The translations under genes and the position numbers were made by a program. Under the pieces are notes generated by a model. The model did not search any database and was not told where the DNA came from. It was given only the letters and a program-made list of their open reading frames with translations. Positions 13,029-25,105 of a stretch of 64,000 bases of DNA are shown here, piece by piece. Within the stretch, counting starts at the first letter, position 1, and each line of letters starts with the position of its first letter. The DNA is from Lindgomyces ingoldianus. Lineage: Eukaryota; Ascomycota; Dothideomycetes; Pleosporales; Lindgomycetaceae. The stretch is taken from the NCBI RefSeq assembly GCF_010093535.1, contig NW_022985163.1, positions 1 through 64,000 of the forward strand. The letters are read 5' to 3'.

Positions 13029-14868
13029 ACATAGTCCACAAGCGAATGTTCAACACAAGCAAGTGTTCCGCCCTACTACTAAATTTAACTTTAAAGACTA
13101 TTAATTTAACAACGCAAAAATATACTATATAAAATAAACTACTATAGGATTATTTAATATCCTTGCATGTACAAGAGTTATGCCTAGGCTTGTTGCAGCG
13201 CTTGCAGCGCTGTGCGCGCGCTGCGCTGCTTTTAGCAGTTAACTTCTTCTAAGGCATTTTGCTACCTCCTGCTATACTAGCAAGCTTTTAAGTACTTAAC
13301 TTAAAGCTTTAATAACTTATTAAAGTTCTTTCTTTCTAAATTTACTTTTTTTTACGCTGCTTGCGCTTTGTAGCTGCCTTACAGGCCCTCTTTAGAGCAG
13401 CTGCTTAATTACGCTATAGAACAGCAACATAAGCTATCTTAGTAGCGCCCTTACTTAGCTGCTTTGCTAGATTAAGCATAGTAAAAAAAGATAAATTCTA
13501 ATGCCTTTAAATCTAATTATATAGTAGAGTTAACTAAGCCTTAACCTTATAAGAATTGCTAGGTGTTTAAGCCTTCTAGGCAGTATTTAGTAGTAGAGTA
13601 GCTAGCTAATTAGGTAGCTGTATATTAAGCTTTAAGAGCACTAGCTCTAGGTCAAATAGGACTAGTCCTGTAGCTCTAAAGCCTGCGCAGATATTATCTG
13701 TTATAATTAAGCAACTAAATGCTACTTTAAAGGCTAGTAGAAAAGTTAGCTTGTTAATATAGTTAATCTAGTAGCAGATTAACTAGCTAATCTTAGTACT
13801 GTACGCGCGCTTTAACAGCAAAAAGCAGCCAACATTAAGCAGCTATAGAATATGTAACGCGTGTGCTGGCATATAGAGCGCTATAATACGCCTCTGCTTA
13901 CAGAGCTCTAGGAATTTAATAGAGTAATAGCTTTTATAGCTATTAAAAATAAGCAGCTACTATAAGCTTACTAAGCAATCTTTTATGTGCAGATTAAAGT
14001 GCTCTAGCTATGTAATTTTATGTTTGTTAGTTGTCTAGCTGTTGTTACTAACACTAATAGCCTAGTCTTTTAGTATATCTTTATTCTTATACTAGGCAGA
14101 TAGGTGATGCTTGCCTTTAAAGATTATATACAGAGGTATTGCCTACCTATCTGCGTTAATGCCTGCAATAACTGTCACCTATTTATAGTTGCCTAGCTAT
14201 ATAGCCTTTAGCTAATTATGTCTATCTGTGCCTATAACAACTATTTAGCTTAATATAACCCTTATCTAAAAGCCTGTCTTGTTAAAATTATACATGTCTT
14301 AATCTATAATGCTATACTTTAATTATGTAGCTTTTATAAGCTTAAACTACTTACTTATAATTACTAAATCTTTGCATTTTACTTATTAGTAATTATATAG
14401 TTAGCTAAGGTAAGTTTTAACTGCTAGCGTACACGCAACAAAGTTAGATGGCTAGTTAATACCTGCTAGTAGAGCGCCGCGCTTAGTAAGAAGCTTGTTA
14501 GCCATCTCTTGTACAGCACCTAGAGTAGGCGCAAATCCTTAGGAATCTAGATTAAGTATATGCTTAATAATTACCTCCTCTTCTAGCTTTATAAGCTTCT
14601 TGTTGTTAGCTGTACAGTCGCGTTGCATAGTCATCCCTGCGCGTTGTTGGCGGAGAGCTATTTAATTAACATTATAGAGTGCTGCAGCGCGCCTTTTAGT
14701 TAAAGACATGTCTTTAGTAAAGGCTTAAATAGCTAGGTTAATTTTAGCCTCTTTTAAAGATAATTAATTGTATAGTTGTTAATGCATCGCGGTTAGTAGT
14801 AGGTTGGCTGCGTTTTGGTGGTGGGGCGGAACACTCGCTTGTGTTGAACATTCGCTTGTGGACCATGT
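13029..14868 (-). mobile_element. Tc1/pogo-type DNA transposon D
   Basis: 1,840 bp bounded by near-perfect inverted repeats of about 50 bp (left end ACATAGTCCACAAGCGAATG, right end its complement with CATGG) and by TA on both sides (13027-13028 and 14869-14870). Length and TA duplication fit Fot1/pogo elements. On the minus strand near 14270-14295 the sequence reads MYNFNKTGF, a RIP-altered form of the conserved MYNFDETGF of pogo-family DDE transposases. The frame is broken by many stops. The interior of D and of the foldback/pogo family are distantly similar here. Confidence 0.75.
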
Positions 14869-14870
14869 TA

Positions 14871-15418
14871 AGCTACTTTAATAAAGAAAAATATAGAGTT
14901 ACTTTAAGTAATTTATAACTTTAACTATTATTTATATATACTAATACTATTCTAGCTCTATTACGTAAAGCGAATATAGATTTAGAATACTTATTTCTAC
15001 TAGATAATAGTAGTATAAGTAAAACTTTATCTACTATTTTAGAAAGTATTAATAAATACTTAATTAAAACTAGTATTCTTTTTAAAGACTTTAGTAAGTT
15101 TAAATAATTTTAATATTAAATAAGTATATATACTAATTACTATTAGATCTTATTAAAAGCTTTATAAGTAAATTTCTTATTACTTCTAAAGAAGTAGATA
15201 AGATTAAGTCTTATTTAGCTAAAGAAGAAAGCGTTTTTACTATTAAAGAAGAATTTATTAAAGAAAATTGATATTATATAAATAGTCTTAATATATATAA
15301 TAAAGTCTTCTATTCTATAGAGGAATTAGAAGGAGTTAAGAAATTTACAAATCTTTATGAAGATTTAACAGCTTCTAATTTAGAAGGAATAGAGTTTTTA
15401 AACTCTATTATTAGCTAA
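14871..15418 (+). pseudogene. Spliced coding remnant inside the hAT element, function unknown
   Basis: Three coding blocks join in one frame: 14871-14907, 14956-15093 and 15147-15418. They are separated by two AT-rich introns of 48 and 53 bp with GTAATT/GTAAGT donors, TACTAAT-like branch sites and TAG acceptors. The join gives 149 codons including the final TAA, with one internal TGA at 15269-15271 that is probably a mutated Trp. The predicted protein is Lys/Ile/Leu/Ser-rich and looks helical (for example 'TLSTILESINKYLIK' and 'SIEELEGVKKFTNLYEDL'). I do not recognise a family. Its 5' part is missing because D lies immediately upstream. It points away from the hAT transposase gene, so the two would have been divergent genes of one element. 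Confidence 0.5.
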
Positions 15419-15688
15419 ATGTATATAAATTATTAGAAAAAAGTAGTTATAGTTTTATATAAAATAAACTATAATTTACTTTTGTATTTTTATATATTAA
15501 TTATAATAAAGTTGCTTTTTACTATAAGAATAGTAATAGCAATTATAAAAAAAATCTACTTACTAAATATAGTATAAAATATATATCTTTTTAACATTAA
15601 TTTTTTTACTTAAACTAAAATTATAATATAATATAAATAAACTTAGTTATATTAATAAGTAGAATACCTTTAGTAAAGTAAATATTTA

Positions 15689-16198
15689 TGTTAAATAGTA
15701 TTATATAGCGTTATTATATATTATTATTATATATATTATAGTTATTTAAATTATAGTAATTACTTGTTAACGTTTTTTTAAACTTATATAGTTTTTTTTT
15801 AAATAAAAAAGCTTTATATATTACTAGAGACATAAGAATTATTATATACTATTATAATAATTATTACTTTTACTACTTAAAATCTTTTTCTATAAAATAT
15901 CTATTTATAGAAATAGTAATTACTTAGTAATTACTATAGTAATTACTACGTACCTCTAGTAATAGTAATTACTATTACTAGAAAAATAGTAATTACTATA
16001 GCAATTACTAGGCGCTTCTAGTAATAGTAANNNNNNNNNNTGTTAAATAGTATTATATAGCGTTATTATATATTATTATTATATATATTATAGTTATTTA
16101 AATTAAAGTAATTACTTGTTAACGTTTTTTTAAACTTATATAGTTTTTTTTAAATAAAAAAGCTTTATATATTACTAGAGACATAAGAATTATTATAA
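15689..16198. other. 10-N assembly gap flanked by the same 158 bp
   Basis: Bases 16031-16040 are N. The sequence from 15689 to about 15847 is repeated almost identically at 16041-16198. The left copy then runs on into the hAT right-end palindromes. The right copy is interrupted at 16198 by pogo copy e, and the same palindromes only appear at 24650. The left version is thus an uninterrupted form of a site that is occupied on the right of the gap. A collapsed or duplicated contig end, or two alleles placed in tandem, explains this better than real duplication. Confidence 0.8.
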
Positions 16199-19100
16199 CG
16201 TACTTCATGGGCGAGTTGCTCACACACCCGAGTTGCTTACTTTTGCCAAGACCCCACCCTAACAAACTCTATTATAGCCTATAACAACCTGCTCTAGCAC
16301 TATATAGTACAGTACAGCCTAGAATATTATTTAGATACTACTTCTGCTTCTTGCTTACACATTTGTGTGTTATGCCTAGTCTAATTGCACTATCTGTAGC
16401 GCCTTTAGAATAGCTTACTTACTTTAGCTTACACCTGCTTCTTTGCCTTCTTTCTATTACTATGCGCTCTAAACTTTTTTAAAGCTGTTAAGTGTAGGCC
16501 TTTCTAAATTATTAAGGTCTCTTCTACTTTAATCTACTTTCTTTTATGTAATTTATGTTATGTAGTAGCCTTATTAGCTGCTTAAAGCTTAGTAATTTCT
16601 TATTATACTAACACTAGCTTATGCATAATTATTACTACTCTTTTTAAGACCTTTTTAAACACTTTAACTATAAAAGTTAGTAAACTATTTATATACTTTT
16701 AAATTTTTATCTTTATAAGCATTAATTATAACCTAAGTTCTAAGGTATTACTTAGGGTTTATAACTACTAGGGCTTATTATATATAGGTAGTAGTAGTAA
16801 TAGAGTGTGTAACTTTACATTAAGGCTTATTATAACCTATTATAGGTTAAAATAAACTAATCTAGCGCCTTAGAACTTTTTTTAGATATTACTAAAAGTA
16901 ATTACAGCATTATAAGCTGCTTTAAAGCATAGTAAGAACTTTATTTTTATAATATAAGTAATTTTGTGATGACAAGCACTGTCTCTACTACCGTATGGAG
17001 CTGGGGAAGCATGGCAGAGTAGGTCGGCTCTATTTCAGCTACACTAAGATAGAGAGGAGAAAGGGAGCTTTAAGGGCAGCTCTGCAAAAGAAGTGCTTGC
17101 AGCGCTAAAGCGCTAGCAAGGACGCTAGCGCTAAGTAAACTAATAGTGTTACGCTAGTTGCACCCCTTATATCCTAATTAGCTGCACAGGCAGCTTGTTA
17201 TGTGACGCGCGACAGAGCTCTCTGCGTAGGACTGTCACATTACCCCCTTCTAAGGCAGTCTTGTCTCTAAGACTAGGTAGTTTAGCGCCTTTACATTAGT
17301 CTTTAAACTAGTTAAGACTTTAGTGTAAGTTAATTATTAACTTTTATAAGTTTTATATTCTTGCCTTTTTTATACACTTGTAACTAGGCGTCTAGTCACG
17401 CTGGCAGACTAGGCTTAGTAGAATATGCTTAGTAGAAGTCCCTTACTTTATGTAGAGCTCTAAGGAATCTGTTAGCATTATACTAGGTAGAGTTAGGATT
17501 ATAGCCTACCTATAAGGCTTAGTATTAGAGACGCCTGTAGTAGACATAACTATCTAAAATGTTCTAAACCTGCTACTTAGAGTAACTGTTAACTTTAATT
17601 AGCTCCTCTAGGGGCTTAACCTAACCTAGCAGCGTTATAGGTGCTGCCTGCTGTAGGCAGTCTGTGTAGAAGACGTTGTGCATTCTTATGTACAGAGGGA
17701 GCTTAAGCTAGTATAAATAACCTTTTATGCCTATAATTAGATAAAGCCTATACATCTGCTAGTTAAGCTTCTAGCTAGGGCGTCCTATAGTAAAGCCCTT
17801 AAAAGTTATATATACTTTATTACTTACTATAAAGTTAGGCTTGCACTACTTTTTATTTACCTAAGCTGCTTACTACTTCTAGGCTTAAGTAATGCTTTTT
17901 TTTACAATCTTAATTACTTGTTGTATAGTGTTATAGTAGAGCTTAGCATAGCTCTAAGCCTTCTTACATAAAATCTGCTCTAGCGCAGTTAGTAAGCGTC
18001 TTGTACGTGCCTTCTAGTTCTAGTAGTGTGTTAGACAATAGCTAAACTTAATTTTAAACAGTAATAACTCTGTTATCTTGTGTAATAGAGATGCTTAAGC
18101 CTAGTTTATATAAGGCAGCAGGTCTAACTAGTTGTCTTAAAAGTAATTAATAAATAAACGCAGTTACTAGTTAATATACTAATTTAGCACCTTTATGTTG
18201 CTATTAGTCTAAAGATAGTAGGGCATAAAAAGCTTTTATTTAACACTAGTAAAGCAGTAAAGCTTATTTATAAATATAAAAGTAAACTATAGTCTATAGT
18301 TAAAGATAATTAATTAAGAGGGTCTGTAAACACGCTAGATATAGTAATAGTATAAGTCTGCAGCCTTTACAGCAGTAATAGTCTTATAGCATAGTAGTAA
18401 GAAGCAGCGCTTACTTAGATAGTCTACTATAATAAACGCGTTATTATAGCTAGCTTAATTAGGTAAAAATAACTTAAAATTTATAAAAATATTTTACTAT
18501 ACTTACTTAAGTATTAGTAGTAGCTTAAGAAGCTTTAGGGTCTTATCTTAAAAAATATAGCTTTACTAATAGGCTTTATAGGCGCTAATGTAGGTCTTAA
18601 TGTCTTAGCTTATGCTTAGCTAGTAGTACTACTTATGCAGTAGCTTAGTTATTTTCCTAGTCCTAGAATGTGCAGTAAGTTGCATTATATAAACAGTGTA
18701 AATAAGGTAGGTCCTTAGAAACTAAATAGCTAGAACTATAAGCTTCCCTTTTTTTAGTAGTAGGCCTTTAGTGTTAAGCTTTTATTACAAGCTAGAATCC
18801 TGCGCTCTATTATAGCAGTATTATAAGCTTCTATAATTTTAATTAGCATCTAAGATCTAATTAATAAGCTTATATAGTTAATTTATTAGCAGCAGCTTTA
18901 TAAGCTTTTTATTTAGCAGAAAGGTGCTCTATAAGGCAGCGTGTAATTAAGTAATAAGACTAACACTAATCTACTTCTAGCTTAGAAAAGAGTGTGTATA
19001 AGTAGCCTTATTTTTTTTTTTCTATGTCTTAAGCTTCTCCTACTTTCTTAACAGCGTGTTTGCAATAATGTTAGCAGTGCCTAGGCAGTAGGTTAGTGTA

Positions 19101-22100
19101 AGGTTAAAGTCTGCTATTAGCATAGCTTATTACATCTAGTAAAGAGTAAGCTTATGCTTAACAGTAAAGTACTTAAGAGCTTAGTAGTTAGTAATTACTA
19201 TAAATAGCTTATCTTATTATAGGCTTATTAGCTGCGCTTACTACTTCTATAAGCTTTAAATAACTACAAGCATTTTTTTATTATATATGTTATAGTTTAT
19301 TTATAGCAGGCTTATAGTCTTAGAGTAGAACGCTATAGGGCGCTAGATGCTGTTGTTCTGCAGCTATAATAGTACTCCTGCAACAACTCTGTTGCTTATG
19401 TTAGTCTTTATACGCGTCTTATAATCTAGTAAGTAGTGTGTAAGGATATTATCTAACAGCATAAAGTTTTTAGCATGCTTAAACATAGCTAACTTATGCT
19501 CTTTTAAAGGATGCTAGGCGCTACACTTAAGCAGCTTTATAAGCAGCTGTATAATGCAACTATAGTTCTTAAGAAAGGCGCAGTAGAAGTTGCAGAACTC
19601 TAAGAACAACTACAGGCTCTTAATTAAGGTTAGTATAGGCTAGTCTTAGACAGTAGCTACCTTAGTAGAGTCCTTACAGATTCTGTCTATGCTAATAATA
19701 AAACCTAGAAATTTTATTTTAGTAACTATAAATTTACTTTTTTTAAAGTTAATCTATAGGCTAGTGTTTTACAGACAACATAGAACCTTAGCAACATGTG
19801 CCTTATGCTATAAAAGGTTGTCTAAGTAGATTAAGATGTTATTAAAGTAAGCTATGTAAAAGTTATTAAGTAGGCTATGTAAAACTTAATTAATATATTA
19901 CTAAAAAGTTACAAGGCTGTTGTAGAGTCTAAAAGGCAGCATATAATACTTATAGTTGCTATAGTGTGTTTAGAAAGTAGTTAAGTCCTTAACCTTTTTA
20001 GTAAGCTAGATGCAATAGAACACTTATTATATGTTAAGCTTAGTAAAGACCTTAGCTACAGCTAGCTATATAAGCGTCTTTTAGATTAAGGGTATTAAGT
20101 AAGCGTTTTTCTTTATAATTATGTTAAGCTTATAATAGTTTATATAGAACCTTTACTTTTTTTCTAGCTTTTTAGTAAACAAGACTAGAGAAGCATAGCT
20201 AGCGTTACTGTGCGTGATAAATCTGCGTTATAGGTGGTTGTCTAGATAGTCCTTAACTAGCCTAAGCTGCTCTAGAGACATGCTGTATAGTAGGCTGCTT
20301 AATAAGGTGTTCTCTACTATTAGCTTAATATTATAGTTAACACTAGGTTAGTGCAGCAGCAGTTTATCTAAGTCTCTTTTTAAGAAGTAAGCTAGTGTAG
20401 CTCTAGTGTACGCAGGGGATAGTAACTTCTTAAGCATTAGCTGTTAAAGCTTATCCTTAGAATTAACTATTATAAGTGCTTAGTAGTCCTTAATTAGTTA
20501 ATTAACCTTATAGACACTAATATGTTTAATTATAACATCTCTGCGCCTTACGTGTAGCATAAACGCAGCAGCGTTAATTATGTTTACTTTTAGCCTTACC
20601 TTAGCAAGTGCTTTTCTAGAGACAGCTAGTTAACATTAGCGCGCTTAATTAGTGCTAAGGGGTATTAGTTAAGAATTAAGTTACTTCTTTATCTTTTTTA
20701 AGTTTTACTACTAATTATGCTTTTAAGTTAATTAAAGTTTATATTAATTAATTTTTAATATCTTTATAAACTTATTTTATTAGTTAGTGTTTACTTAATA
20801 AGATTAGTTAATCTATAGGGATGCGCTGTGTATAGAGATAATAATATTACACTTATAGTCTTATGTCTAATTATTATTTAGCTACTAAATTAATTATTTC
20901 TTATAGTTAATCTAAACACTAGCCTTTTTAAGGACCTTATAGCCTATAATTAAGTTGTAACAGCTTGTGTTATAAAGGATAAAAAGTGTAGGCAGCTAGT
21001 AGCTATTAATTACTAGATTTATGTAAAAGTACTTATCTACTTATCTATTTAGTTAATTATTATATCCTGCAATAAAAATAGACTTAATGCTAAGCATCTT
21101 AGGCTGTAAGTGCTTCTAGATTGTCTGTAGGTGTTGTAGGTAGATTAAATTATAGCTACTAGCCTCTGTGTTAATAAGACTATTTAAGTGTACAGTAATC
21201 CCTCTAGTAGAGACGCAGTAGGGCAGCATAAAAGGCTTACTGCTAAATAGTAGCTTACGCAGCTTCTGCGCTAGCACTTTATTTATTAACTCTAGGAAGA
21301 AAACTTTTTTTAGAGTAAGTCTTTTTTTAATTTGCTGTCCTTACTAAAGCTTATAGCATCTAGCTTCTGCACTGCTTCTATAGCTTTACTCTTAGCGTAG
21401 GCGTAAAAGCAGTTGCAACTTATATGTTCTAGCTAATAGCATAAGTAGCAGGTTATAGCATTCTTTATTAAAGCTGCCTACACTTAGAGTGTTGCTAGAG
21501 TTATTAAGGCAGTAGTAGTAGTAGCAGGTTAAAAAATGTTCTAACGTGTAAGCTTCTTTTAACCTCTCTGCGCGTGTTACGCGCTTAACTTTGCAGCAGA
21601 CCTCTATAGTAAGAAGAATATCTAGTAGGCTTACTTTATATAATTAAAAAAGCTAACTATTAGGTTATTATAGTAAGTCTTTATATATACTTAGAGCTAA
21701 CTTAATAAAGTGTTATAAATCTTATTCTTCTACTACTTAAGCAGCAGCTTAGCTTTATTTATAAGGCACATAAACTAAGCTTTAAAGTTTTTAAAATTTT
21801 AAAATAGCTTTATTTTAAGCTAGTAAAGCTTAGTTTTAGCTTTTATTTACTAGTTAGTATTTTTAAAGTTTCTTTTTAAAAAGCTTATAATATTTTTAGT
21901 TATTACTAGCTTACTTTACTACTTTTAAGCTTTAAAGTAAGAAACTAGTTAACTTAGTGCTTAACTACTTACTTTACTTTTAGTATAGTGTACTTAAGTG
22001 TTTTTTTTCTTTATAAAGTTACTATTTATAGGTATAAAGTAGTCTATGTTATAAAGTAGCTTGCCTATTAGAAGGTCTTTCTAGTAGTTAAATTTAACAT

Positions 22101-24647
22101 TATCTTTACTTATAAACCTAGGCAGATCCTTTGCTTTAGCTAATAGTTTTAGCCTAGCTCTCTAGCTTATAGTACTAATATAAAAGAGGTTAAGTGTTCT
22201 TAGTGTAGCTAGGTTAAATTGCAGTTGCTTTTTTAGTATAGTTAGCGTAGGTGTGCTTCTTAGCGCTTAATAAGCTTTATTTAAAAAAAATAATTAGTTA
22301 CACGCTAGTATAGCAGTAGCCTTAAGTTTTTTAACTTTATTCTTATAATTAGCTAGGTGTTTAAGAGTTTTATTTAGTAAGCTTTAAAGCTTTTATAGCT
22401 TTTTACTAACTTTTACTTACTTAGCTTTTACTATGTTAACTACTTTAGTAAGAGTATTAGTGTAGTTTTAATAAGCTTACACTTTTAATAACTGCTATAG
22501 CAGCTTATTTGCTACAACTATGTAATCTGCAGCTATAAGGTTTAGTAGGTCTAGGCAGAAGCTAATTAAATTATAATTAGTAGTACCTTAGGTAATAGCC
22601 TCTGTCTAGAATAATAGTGCTTTCCTAGCCTACTAAGCGCGCGCGCGCACAGTCTTAATAGCGTAGTCCTTCTTAAACACATTATTAGTGTAGAACTAGG
22701 CCTAGCATAGCAGCGTCCTTAGTTTAGGCGTATAGGCGTTGCTAGTAGGCTAGGCAGTAAGATTAACACATATTTTAATTTTTAATAGCTTCTTTATTTT
22801 AGTGCTCTTAGCTTCTTCCCTCTACTCTAGAGTCTAGCAGTCTGCAGAGGTATAGTGTAGTGTGAGCCCTAGGTCTAGTGACAGTGGGGCTGATAGTTAA
22901 TTAGTGGTAGGTTTGTACGTGGGTTTGTACAGAGCCTGCGGCTCTCTTCGCGTTGTTGCGGTGGTAGTTAGTATAGTAGGCCCCCCCCTACAGTTAATTT
23001 AAACTAGAGCAGCAGCGCTTCTAGCTTAGAGCTCTTTAATAAAGTGTAATAATTTAATTATTGCTTAGTGTTGCTTTTACAGTTGCCTAGCTTAACTAGG
23101 GCTTTAAAGCAGATAGCTATTATTAATAAACTAAGGCTTAGCCTAGTTATACTAGCAGATCTGTCTAAGTAAGAGTTAGTTAGCAGATTAAGCTTTTAAA
23201 GCTAACTGTATAGTAAACCTAGATATTATGTTGCTATTCTCTAGCTAAATAAGATAATCTTAGTGTAATATAATAATAAGCACTATCTTTACTACTGTAT
23301 AGAGCTAGGGAAGTATAGCAGAGTAGGTTAGCTCTATTTTAGCTACACTAAGATAGAGAGGAGAAAGGGAGCTTTAAAGGCAGCTCTACAGAAGAAGTGC
23401 TTACAGCGCTAAGGCGCTAGTAAGGACGCTAGCGCTAAGCAAACTAATAGCGTTGCGCTAGTCGCACCCTCTATATCCTAATTAGCTGCACGGGCAGCTT
23501 GTCATGTGACGCGCGACAGAGCTCTCTGCGTAGGACTGTTACAAATTTAGTTATATATAAGGTTTTTAGCTTAGCACCTATACACCTTTTTTAAAAGAGT
23601 AAAATAACCTACATTAAGTAGCTATAAAAAGTATAATAAGTAAAAAGGCATATAAATAGTAATAATTTTATTATTTTTATAGTATTATTAAAAATAAAGT
23701 AAGTTATAGCTTTTATAGCTATTAATAACTAGCAGACAGTAGCTGCTAACAGTACACTTCTTTATATACATGTTAAAGTGCTTTAACTAGTCTAGACTAA
23801 GCTAATTAGTTGTTTAGCTGCGCTTAGAGATTATAATAACTTAATTCTAAAGTAGATTTTCCTTCTTATACTAGTTTAAAAAGTAGTTGCTACCCTAAAA
23901 AATAATAAAAAGTAAAATAGCCTACTTTTTAGCATTAATGCTCTAAATAGCTGTTATCTACTTCTAGTTACCTAGCTAGACTGCTTTTAGCTGTCTTTAT
24001 CTCTTTAAACTTGTAATAACTGCTCTAGTAGATATCTAGCCTATTATAAACCTTATCTTATTAAAGTTGTACATGTTATTATTTTAGATGCTATACTTAG
24101 CTTTAATATTCTTTATAAAGTTAAACTAGCTTTAAATTACTATAAGATTCTTATAAAAAGCTTTTTTATAGTTATACTTATGCTTAAACTTTACTTTAAG
24201 CTTTAAGTAACACTTAATAAACATATTAAGCTAGTTTATGCTAACATAGCTTATATTATGCTTAGCGCGCAAAGAATTAGCTATATTAGCTATAGCTGCT
24301 AGCTAGAGGGGAAATCCTTACGCATTTAGCTTAAGTATGTGCTAAATAATTACCTACTTCTTATTATTATCTAGCTTTTATAAGTTAGCTATATAATTAG
24401 CTTAGAAAAGTTGTCTAGTGTGTTAGTTACTTATTATCTTTTAAAAGACCTTATAGATAGCTGCAGCGTGTTAATTAAAAAGTATTATATTTTATTTAAA
24501 AGCCTAAAGTGTAAGCTGTATCTAACATTCCTTTAACATGTTTAAGTAGTGTTATTAAGAATGCATTAGTGTAAAAAAAGTAGTGTAGTAGAGTCTTAGC
24601 AAAAGTAAGCAACTTAGGTGTGTAAGCAACTCGCCTATAAAGTACGT
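16198..24647 (-). mobile_element. pogo/Fot1 transposon copy e, split by gypsy L
   Basis: Left terminus ACGTACTTCATGGGCGAG at 16198, right terminus at 24647, TA on both sides (16196-16197 and 24648-24649). Without the L insertion (6,579 bp plus a 5-bp duplication) it is 1,866 bp, matching the full-length copy at 41668-43532 (1,865 bp) in reverse orientation. The MYNF motif is seen on the minus strand near 24060-24095. The left end is almost unmutated and the rest is heavily RIP-mutated. Confidence 0.85.
16965..23543 (-). mobile_element. Ty3/gypsy retrotransposon L (minus orientation)
   Basis: LTRs at 16965-17237 (273 bp) and 23269-23543 (275 bp) begin TGTGATGACAAG (mutated in the right copy) and end ACTGTCACA or ACTGTTACA. 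The target duplication is AATTT (16960-16964 and 23544-23548). GAAGGGGGTAA next to the left LTR, read on the minus strand, is the polypurine tract, so coding is on the minus strand. Near 19385-19466 the minus strand reads 'ILTHYLLDYKTR' and 'NRVVAGVL', the end of reverse transcriptase and start of RNase H of Ty3/gypsy elements (normally HY-P-...ETDASD.VVAGVLSQ). The frame is destroyed by RIP. A 40-bp piece of the same LTR occurs at 55435-55474. Confidence 0.85.
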
Positions 24648-24838
24648 TATACTATTATAATAATTATTACTTTTACTACTTAAAATCTTTTTCTATAAAA
24701 TATCTATTTATAGAAATAGTAATTACTACGTACCTCTAGTAATAGTAATTACTATTACTAGAAAAATAGTAATTACTATAGCAATTACTAGGCGCTTCTA
24801 GTAATAGTAATTACTATTACTAAAAAGTGGCAACCCTG

Positions 24839-25105
24839 TATATAAGTAAGGTAAGTAAACACTTATTACTATAAATAATAAATTTACTATATTAATAATA
24901 ACTACACTACTAGTTACTACTAAACAAAAACATTATAATAAAGGTATTATATTAGTATTAGGTTTTTAGTCTATTTTTTAGTAACAAGAAATTTTAGTTA
25001 AAATAGTTATACTTATTATATTTCATCTAAATTAGTTTTAAAGTAGTTTTAAATACTTTCTAAACACTACTAATAAAAACTATTAGCTTATAAAGGGGGG
25101 AGTAG
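24839..25105 (+). mobile_element. 3' interior fragment of an X/G-type LTR element
   Basis: About 265 bp of AT-rich DNA ending in the polypurine tract AAAGGGGGGAGTAG at 25092-25105, directly before the LTR at 25106. A polypurine tract normally precedes a 3' LTR. The LTR at 25106 is therefore the 3' LTR of this fragment and at the same time sits where the 5' LTR of element G should be. A tandem LTR-interior-LTR-interior-LTR array formed by unequal recombination would explain it. Confidence 0.6.

Larger units (their letters stand above)
9105..24838 (-). mobile_element. hAT transposon with nested insertions
   Basis: Ends are CAGGGTTGC at 9105 and its complement at 24831-24838, typical of hAT termini. 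Inside both ends lie copies of the perfect 20-bp palindrome GTAATAGTAATTACTATTAC. The transposase frame is on the minus strand (9739-11682) and a second coding remnant is on the plus strand (14871-15418). Insertions: pogo copy c (11684), Tc1-type D (13029-14868), and pogo copy e (16198-24647) carrying gypsy L. The flanking octamers (9097-9104 and 24839-24846) do not match well, so at least one flank has been altered since insertion. The left end abuts a truncated foldback element, suggesting hAT inserted into it. Confidence 0.75.
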
